Part shown: piece after piece, positions 57,092 to 64,000 of the stretch
How positions within the stretch are numbered: the first letter of the stretch is position 1
Layout: each line of letters begins with the position of its first letter
Source of the DNA: Morella rubra
Taxonomy: Eukaryota; Streptophyta; Magnoliopsida; Fagales; Myricaceae
Length of the DNA stretch: 64,000 bases
Assembly (NCBI GenBank): GCA_003952965.2
Contig: CM025850.1
Location: forward strand, 21,168,615-21,232,614
Direction of reading: 5' to 3'
Translations under genes and position numbers: made by a program
The notes under the pieces: generated by a model
The model's input: the letters and a program-made list of their open reading frames with translations, nothing else
Database searches by the model: none
Told to the model about the DNA's origin: nothing

Positions 57092-60007
57092 CCTTTGGCT
57101 TGCACATTTTTACCAAATTACCCTAACCTCCGCTGAAAACACATTTTCCTTTCTATCTTGAATCTTCATGGCCGCTCTGTCCATCAACGTGTCAAACCTT
57201 GTCACTTTGCGTCTCAAGCATGACAGTTACCCACTCTAGCATGAGCAGGTACTGAGCTTGGTCAAGAGCCAAGGACTACTTCAGTATCTCACTGGTGAAG
57301 CTGTCTCACCATCTCGGTTTCTTACGGAATCTATTGATTCCTCTGCAACCACAAGAACCATCAATCCAACATACACTAGCTAGAAGAAACATGATGTTCT
57401 TCTTAGAGGGTGGGTTATTGGTACCCTCACAGAGGAATCTCTTAGCCTTGTAATTGGTCTAGACACTTCTGCTTTTTGCTGGGTTACCTTAAGAGAGGCC
57501 TACACCCTAACATCACAGGAGAGAGAGTTTCATCACTATCAAAAGCTCACAACCATGCGGAAGGATGATTATACTACTCTCAATGATTATCTTCAACGCT
57601 TGAAAAGCATTTGTGACAGCTTAGCTGCAGCTGGAAAACCTGTCTCTGATCTTACCAAGGCATTCTCTCTATTGAATGGGCTAGGTGACAAGTATGATAA
57701 CTTTGTTACTTTTATGTTGAAGCCTCCCATCCCCTCCTTTACTGAACTAGTCCTTCTCCTTCAAGGTTACGAGACTTGGATAGCATGTTGCAACACTGAT
57801 ACTACTGATCAAATTGTTTTATTTGGCCAGAAAATCACAAACCACAAGAAGGCCGCTGGCAGTTTACCAAACAATGAAGCTCAGCTTGTTCGGAAGAAGA
57901 ATCCTACAATCCAATGCAATGCCAGCTTTGCAATCACCTGGGGCATGAAGTTTGAAACTGTTGGTTTCGCTTTAATCGCGACTTTATATGCAAATACGTG
58001 AATGAAGCTCTCTCCGCTTTGACTCTTGAAACTGATGTTGAGGAGCATGATTGGACCACAGATGCTGAAGCGTCCATCCACATGACCAGTAATGAAGGTA
58101 TGCTCATTAATCTTAAACCATATTCTGGTTATGAGAGTGTTATGATTGGAAATGGTACCTTGCTGTGTATTACCCATACAAGTACTGCCACTCTTGAAAA
58201 AGGTAAAAATCAATTATAACTCAATGATGTTTTGTTAGTTCCTAATCTAGAGTGGAATCTTCTATCTGTTGGAAAATTAATTTCTGATAATCCTGTTAAT
58301 TTTGAATTCACTCATGTGGGCTTTTGTTTAAAGGACAGGGCCGAAACAACATCATCCTGGGAGGAATTAGAAGGGGCAATCTGTACTCTATCAGTGCAAC
58401 CCCAATAGCTCTGTTTTCAACTCCTTTTCAATCCACAAGTAAGGACTAGTGGCATGCTGGCCTGGATCATCCTCATGATGGAGTTCTTTAGGCTTTGAAA
58501 TCATCTGGACTTATCTCTGTTTTAGGAACTTCCAATAAACAATTATGTGAAAGCTGTCAATTAGAAAAAAAAATGAGTCGTTTCCCTTTTTTACCTATCT
58601 CAGACAAGTCACTTGGTTTATTTGATAAAATTCATATTGATCTTTTGGGTCTTACATCCATGAATTATGTTCATGGTTATCAATTCTATGCCTCTGTGGT
58701 GGATGATTTTAGTCGTTACATTTGGCTTGTCCCTTTAAAGCGCAAGTCTGATTTCTTTCGTGCTTTCTATATGTTTCATAAATATGTTCATACACAATTT
58801 GAAAAATAAAACGAAATCCTCCAAACCAATGGAGGTGGTGAGTTTGTTAATACTGATCACGAGCTACATTTTACAGGACAAAGGGATTAAGCATCAGTTG
58901 TCCTATCCTCATACGCCTCAACAAAATGGGTTTGTTGAGCATTGACGTCGAAATATCTGTGAGCTTGGTTTGATCATGTTATTTCATGCAGGCATGCCTC
59001 CACACTTTTGAGTAAAGGCTTTCCAAACCACTGTTTTCTAATTAATAGGATGCCATCTCCAACCTTGGATAATCAGTCACCGTTTTATCATTTACATAAC
59101 ACACCCTGCATATACATCTTTACGTATTTTTGGTTCCAAATGTTATCCCTCTGTATCGAATACCTCATCAAATAAATTTGACTCAAAATCTCTACCGTGT
59201 GTGTTTATGGGTTATTGTGAAAAATACAAAGGTTACAAGTGCTATCATCCCCCCACTCGTCGTACTTATATCTCCCGCCATGTTGCATTTGATGAGACTA
59301 TTTTTCCATTCAAAGCTTCAAGGCAGGTACACAAACTGCCAGTGCCGATCCTACTATCTTCCTACCAATAGTGGCTGTCTCTTCTCTCGAGTTCAAGTAT
59401 CACAGCTATGACACCTATTAATTACTCTATTGATCTACCTGATCCTTCTTAGATTCCAGTGGTCGTTCCTCCAATTGATCTTGGGATGGCGCCCCGTGAT
59501 GGTCTCACTACTCTCCTCCAGTGTGCTGCACCTATTAGCCCCACCCACAGAGGTTCTTGCAATGCCAAACCTGTCCTTCACCCTAGACACTCAACCAGTA
59601 CCAGCGCCATATGAACTTTCAGCCCCTTCGCCCCCACAGTCCCCCCGAAACATCCTATGGTCACAAGATCACAGTTGGGTGTCCGCAAACCCAACCCAAG
59701 GTATGCTAATCTACACCTAGTTTTTGATATTCCACAAGCTCCTAAAACCATTAAAACTGCTTAACAACATGCTAGGTGGAAACAAGTCGTGCTTGATGAG
59801 CTAGCCGCTCTTTATGAAACATGGACCTTAGTACCCTGAAAAACCCTCCATGCATGTAATCGAATCTAAATGGATTTTTAAACCTAAACTAATGTCTGAT
59901 GGTTCTCTAGAAGGTCTAAAAGCTAGGTTGGTTTCTCATGGATTTCACCAAGTTGATGGTGTTGATTTGTCAGAAACTTTCTCCCCAGTTATACCTGGAA
60001 CTATTCG
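57080..60007 (+). mobile_element. Ty1/copia retrotransposon, decayed and truncated by a gypsy insertion
   Basis: gag starts at about 57168 (MAALSINVSNLVTLRLKHDS) with a UBN2-type region (RKDDYTTLNDYLQRLKSICD, 57555-57780) and a degenerate zinc knuckle near 57910. The protease/linker has TTDAEASIHMTS in place of the usual active site (58055-58085). The GAG-pre-integrase zinc segment is at 58450-58560. The integrase core (FDKIHIDLLG, VVDDFSRYIWLVPLKRKSDF) is at 58620-58760. RT begins at about 59850 (HVIESKWIFKPK, ARLVSHGFHQVDGVDLSETF) and stops at 60007 where another LTR starts. INT before RT defines copia. Many stops mean it is not active. Confidence 0.92.
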
Positions 60008-60863
60008 TGTCATACCCCGAGCTTTCAAACATCACATGCATATTGTTTATGCTCACTTGTTTGTAATTAGTAGTGAGATTAGGGTATATTTAGTGACTAA
60101 GAGAGAGTATTTAGTACTTGAGATACTAAGTTCAAACCTTGATTAGGACATGATTTAGTGAGAATTGGAGTTCACATGAGTTATTGTTCAAGAGATTGAG
60201 GAGTACGCATTGGATCAATTTAAATTTTTAAGCTAGTATTTTTTTTCGAAACCTTGATTAGGACATGATTAAGTGAGATTTGGAGTTCGCGTGCAACTAG
60301 GTTGTTATTCAGAATGTTGAGGAGCTCATATTGGATCAATTTAATTTTTTAAGCAAGTAGGACGTTTTTGTCTCAAAAACCGAACCACATGATTTTTATT
60401 CTTTTAATATGTTGGGAGTTCATCCACGAGTTTATGGTTCAAATTTGGAGACTTTTTATTGAGGCAAGTAGGTCGATTTCTCGAGAGCAATTAGGTTGAT
60501 TTGCGATTATCGGAAGATTAGTGAAACGATTAGCAAAACTTAGCCATTAAGAAAGGAAATTTTAGGCTGCCCTAGAGAGTGACACCTATGAGGGCTAGAT
60601 AGCATGACAAATCAAAGCTAGAAGCATGATAAATCGATGCAAAAAGCACGACCAAAAAGGCTAGGACCTAGGTAGCTTGAGGTGTCGACCACCGGTGGAC
60701 CTAGGCGGCGACTCACCCAAGCTATAGTGAAAATTTCGGCCATAGCCTTTCCATGCAGCTGCTGTAGGTTGCTAGGTGTCGAGGAGAGAAATGTAGCCTA
60801 GTGACTCACCAAAGCTAGCCTAGCTAGGCCGGACACGTGTCGGAATGCAACCGGCTGTGTTTT

Positions 60864-60877
60864 CCTATAAATAGGGG
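60864..60877 (+). promoter_or_regulatory. TATA box of the gypsy LTR
   Basis: CCTATAAATAGGGG in a GC-richer context within the LTR, a classic plant core promoter word. Confidence 0.7.
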
Positions 60878-62028
60878 TGGATTTCGACCTTTGAAGAGTA
60901 CACCATTCAATCTGAATTTTTGTGAGTTAAATCTTGAGAGCAAGAGTGAAGTGAAGTGGAGAAAGAGGAGGAAAAAGTTTAGCAAAGATCAAGCATGCTT
61001 AGAGGTAAAGTTTAGTTGGTTATCTTTGATTTCGATTCAAGTTTTCAAGATGATTATTGTGAATCTCTTGTCTTTATTATTCTAGCATCTCTTGATGTTG
61101 ATTAGCATTTTTCTATTCTTCCTATTGTTCTTGATGTTCTTCGTGTTCTTCATGTTCTTGACAAAGAACAAGCTCGTCCTTTCGAAAAAGTATCATTTTC
61201 AAAGTTCGTTTTCAAGTTTTTTTCAACTTTGATCCGTTTCTTTTCAAAATTTCTTCCAAAAGTTGTTTTTCAAAGCTTGAACATATTTCTTTCCTTCTGA
61301 TTTCAATACTTTTCATGTCAAAATTAGTATTTTCTACGTGGTGATTAAGCCGATTTTTAACCGAGAAATCAAAGTGTTGTTTTTGCCTTCACAACATTTT
61401 CCTTTGAGAACTGTTTTATAATGTTGTGATGATGGAAACAAGTTAAGGTCTTACATATCATAAATGAGATGTATGGGCGTTGATATGAGACATGCATACT
61501 TAACTTGTACGTTGGAAAGGAATATTGTGATGTTCAAGTATGGTTAAGGTGTTGCATATCATGAATGATATGTATGGCGTTGACATGAGACATGCATACT
61601 TAACGTAATACTGTGAAGACGTGACAGTACTGTGCACAAGAGGATGTGTTCACTTGTTGTGACATTCTGGCCTCTCCGTCGTACGCGGAAAGATCCTTTG
61701 TTAGGATAACTCACTCTGGGAGTTTGAGGCCGTATTGTGCTCTGGGAGTACTGCTGCAAAGATACGAAAGGTTACTTGTAACCATCACTCTGGCCAAGTG
61801 ATTCACTCTGGGAGTGAGAGTAGTGGTGATCGAAATTGAAAATGGAAAAAGGAAAAGATCATTTTTGAGAAAACTGAGTCTTTTCATTTACTTTCTATTC
61901 TGTTGAGATTTTATTGTTGAACGGTTTCTTCAATATCTTTTATTCTATCTGCTATTCTGTTGTACTAACCGCTGGCTTTACTGAGTCATTTGGACTCACC
62001 GTTGTTTGTTAAATAATTTCTTTAGCAG

Positions 62029-62223
62029 ATGTCTGAGGTTTATTTAGGTGAGTTTACCAAAGCCATTCAACATGGCTTTATCACTCTGGAGCTGACTTTC
62101 CGTGTGTATGTCACACGTGACCTAGATGTCCTGATAGAGGGACGAGGACATAGATGGATCACTCCGCACTCAGATAATTACATCAACATCTCAGACTTGG
62201 ATAACACTGATGATGAAGATTAG
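62029..62223 (+). CDS. Small acidic reading frame inside the LTR (unknown function)
   Basis: 64 aa: starts MSEVYLGEFTKAIQHGFITL and ends INISDLDNTDDED. No domain recognised. It lies 30 bp after the shared LTR hairpin and directly after a TTTAGCAG that could act as a splice acceptor. A broken counterpart with a similar acidic end is in the 49.9-53.7 kb solo LTR. It could be chance, a short upstream frame, or a protein exon joined by splicing. Confidence 0.35.
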   Translation: MSEVYLGEFTKAIQHGFITLELTFRVYVTRDLDVLIEGRGHRWITPHSDNYINISDLDNTDDED

Positions 62224-62457
62224 AGATCTTCGTTTTATGTTTTCTTAGTTTTTGCTGCAGTTTACTTTTTAGTATGTACATTATAGAAAGTGGGTCCTCT
62301 TTTGTAATACCTTGGTATTAATAAAAGGTCCTTCGTGTGTTTTGCTTAGTATTTTGTTGCTTTGTCGATCTTCCCATAACCCGTAACCTCAGCTTTAATA
62401 GTTGTGTCCATTACTATAAGACAACGCTTGAGGTCTTCACGGTCCGGCTATTACAGA

Positions 62458-62469
62458 TGGTATCAGAGC
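62458..62469 (+). promoter_or_regulatory. tRNA primer-binding site of the right-hand gypsy element
   Basis: TGGTATCAGAGC immediately after the LTR end, matching the initiator Met tRNA 3' end. Confidence 0.9.
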
Positions 62470-62637
62470 TGTGTTTTTAGGAAAGCAAGGATAGTTAGCA
62501 AAACCTAAGAAAATGAGAGTGTTAGGAAAAGCACTACCTCGTTAGTAAGCTTAGTATGATCATAGGAATGATATGATATTGTCTTATCTTGTGGTAATTT
62601 TGGAGTTTATAGCCTACCTTTGTGTTTCAGGAGATAA

Positions 62638-64000
62638 TGGCAGCTAGAAGGAATAGAGATAGAGGAGGGAGAACGTGCATGAAGGAAGTTGTTTGATAAA
62701 TTTGCCAAGCACCATCCCCCTAGTTATGAAGGAGGTACAGAACCCTTAGTGGCTGAAAATTGGCTTATGAATATTGAGGAATTAATGCAAGTGTTAGAGT
62801 GCACTGATGATCAAATGATACGATATGCCACGTATCAACTAAAAGGAGAAGCCAAAAGGTGGTGGCAAGCCAAGAAGGAACTCTTGGAGATTGAGTGGAC
62901 TTGGGAGCAATTTAAGAAGGAATTTCTAGACCGATATTTTCCTGAGATGATTAGAGAAGCCAAAGCCCAAGAATTTACTACCTTAAGTCAGGGAGCAAGG
63001 TCAGTAGCTGAGGATGCTGCTAAGTTTATAGAATTTTCTAGATTTGCTTTATATATGATTCCTGATGAGGGTAGGAAATCCCGTAAGTTTGAGAGAGGAT
63101 TACAATCCTGTATTAAGGAAAGAGTCTGTTGCCATAAGTTTGAGAATTTTTAGCAGTTAGTTGATAGAGCCTTAATTGTAGAACATACCTTACAGGAGAG
63201 TGCTATTATTAATGAGCAGAATATGAAACACTCTTTCCAAGAAACTCAATTCCAAGGACAGTAATCATGAAAGAGAGGAGGAGGCAATTTTGGGAATAGA
63301 GCAACGGGCAAGGGGATAGAAGGAATGGCCCTAGTGCTACAGGGATAGTTTGTTTTACTTGTGGAAAGATTGGTCATTTTGCTAGAAATTGTACAATGAG
63401 GCAAGGATTCCCTCAAAATGGGCATGGGAATCAAGTTATTAACCCCAGTAACAATCAAAGAGGAAATCCTGGAAATAATCCAGGAAATCAACAGAGGGGA
63501 ACTGGACCAGCAAGAGTGTTTGCTCTAAATGTGGAGGAAGCAGAGCAAGATGAGAATGTGGTGACAGGTACTTTTTCCCTTTCTTGTGGATTAGTAACCG
63601 TGTTGTTTGATACTGGTGCTACGCATTCTTTTATTTCACAGAATTGCGTAAATAGACTTGGATTGTTGATAGAACCCTTACTTGTTAGACTTGATGTGGT
63701 AACTCCATTGGGAATAAATAGTATGTGTACTAAGAAAATCAAGAAGTTTCCAATGGAAATAGCAGGATGGAGATTGCCTATAGATTTGACAATCCTAGAT
63801 ATGGGTAACTTTGATGTGATTCTTGGCATGGATTGGTTATCTGGTTATCATGTGACATTAGATTGTCATGCAAAGGAAGTAAGTTTATTTGTACCTGGAC
63901 CTAAGAGAATTCAGTTCAGGAATGCCAAGAAAGTGATTCCCAGACCAAGCAAGGAATTTCCTCAGGTACGATTAATATCTGCATTGAAAGCTTGGAAAAG
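62638..64000 (+). pseudogene. Gypsy gag and protease region, continues beyond the window
   Basis: ATG at 62638 (MAARRNRDRGGRTC) meets a stop near 62695, and the gag frame continues in another phase. 62689-63153 gives retrotransposon gag (FAKHHPPSYEGG, ENWLMNIEELM, WWQAKKELLEIEWTWEQFKK, FLDRYFP). The CCHC knuckle CFTCGKIGHFARNC is at about 63352-63393. The aspartic protease (LFDTGATHSFIS, about 63605-63640; FDVILGMDWLSGYHVTLDC, about 63812-63868) then stays open to the window end. Frameshifts and stops in gag make the copy defective as read. This FDVILGMDWL type of protease is common in chromodomain-bearing plant Ty3/gypsy elements, but pol is not visible. Confidence 0.9.

Larger units (their letters stand above)
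60008..62455 (+). repeat. 5' LTR (2,448 bp) of a gypsy element inserted in the copia RT
   Basis: Starts TGTCATACCCCGAGCTTTC and ends CCGGCTATTACA, followed two bases later by a PBS. A TATA box (CCTATAAATAGGGG, about 60864-60877) suggests the RNA start near 60900. Tandem duplications occur at 60135-60238/60250-60360 and at 61441-61507/61542-61606. A TGAGT-loop-ACTCA hairpin lies at 61978-62000, just before a 64-aa reading frame. The upstream flank ATTCG is the candidate target duplication; the other end is outside the window. Confidence 0.9.

Noticed and set aside
57070..57095. Possible tRNA gene from the tRNA-like 12-mer
   Set aside because: Only the primer-binding site is present; no cloverleaf or A/B boxes. 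The same holds at 25847 and 62458.

Overview
This is nuclear DNA of a flowering plant, most likely a eudicot. It is AT-rich and has intron-split genes with GT-AG junctions, plus plant-type LINE, Ty1/copia, Ty3/gypsy, CACTA and foldback elements. I cannot name the species. A run of exactly 1,000 N (15399-16398) marks a scaffold gap.

Layout. Positions 1-5170 hold two direct copies of the sequence that lies 3' of VPS16 (1-490 and 4675-5170). Between them are a foldback element (1532-1950), a small secreted cysteine-rich peptide gene (2902-3246, minus) and a second foldback-like repeat containing a tandem array (3664-4628). VPS16, the HOPS/CORVET core subunit, occupies 5207-13714 on the minus strand in 15 exons. 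Two short indels near its exon junctions upset the expected frame. After the gap, 16399-27073 is one old LINE (RT, zinc-binding region, RNase H, poly-A). It was broken by a 1,349-bp solo LTR (17951-19299, TSD TCAGC) and by a complete 6.9-kb Ty3/gypsy element (19789-26654, minus).

An intact MATE/DTX transporter gene (477 codons, 8 coding exons) lies at 27918-37162 on the minus strand. Its 5.5-kb first coding-region intron is full of transposon debris. A probable non-coding first exon, tandemly duplicated, lies at 39601-39850. A solo LTR of the same gypsy family as the LINE insertion lies at 40586-41395 (TSD TCAGG). A decayed second MATE copy (43190-44040) is cut off by a 12.8-kb CACTA transposon (44060-56828, TSD ATC). 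That element carries TNP2-like and Ptta/En/Spm-like remnants, several blocks of GATCGATCG-type repeats and a nested 3.85-kb solo LTR (49889-53739, TSD AAATA). Next comes a decayed Ty1/copia element (57080-60007). Its RT is interrupted by another gypsy element with a 2.4-kb LTR (60008-62455), whose gag-protease region runs off the window end.

Only VPS16, the MATE gene and perhaps the cysteine-rich peptide are host genes; most of the remainder is nested mobile DNA. The least expected signal is a set of features shared by LTRs that otherwise look unrelated. Three carry a short TGAGT/ACTCA-type hairpin. In two of them it is followed by a small reading frame ending in a DL-x-x-(S)DTDEED-like acidic tail. 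The GATC-rich repeat system of the CACTA element is the other feature worth a closer look.
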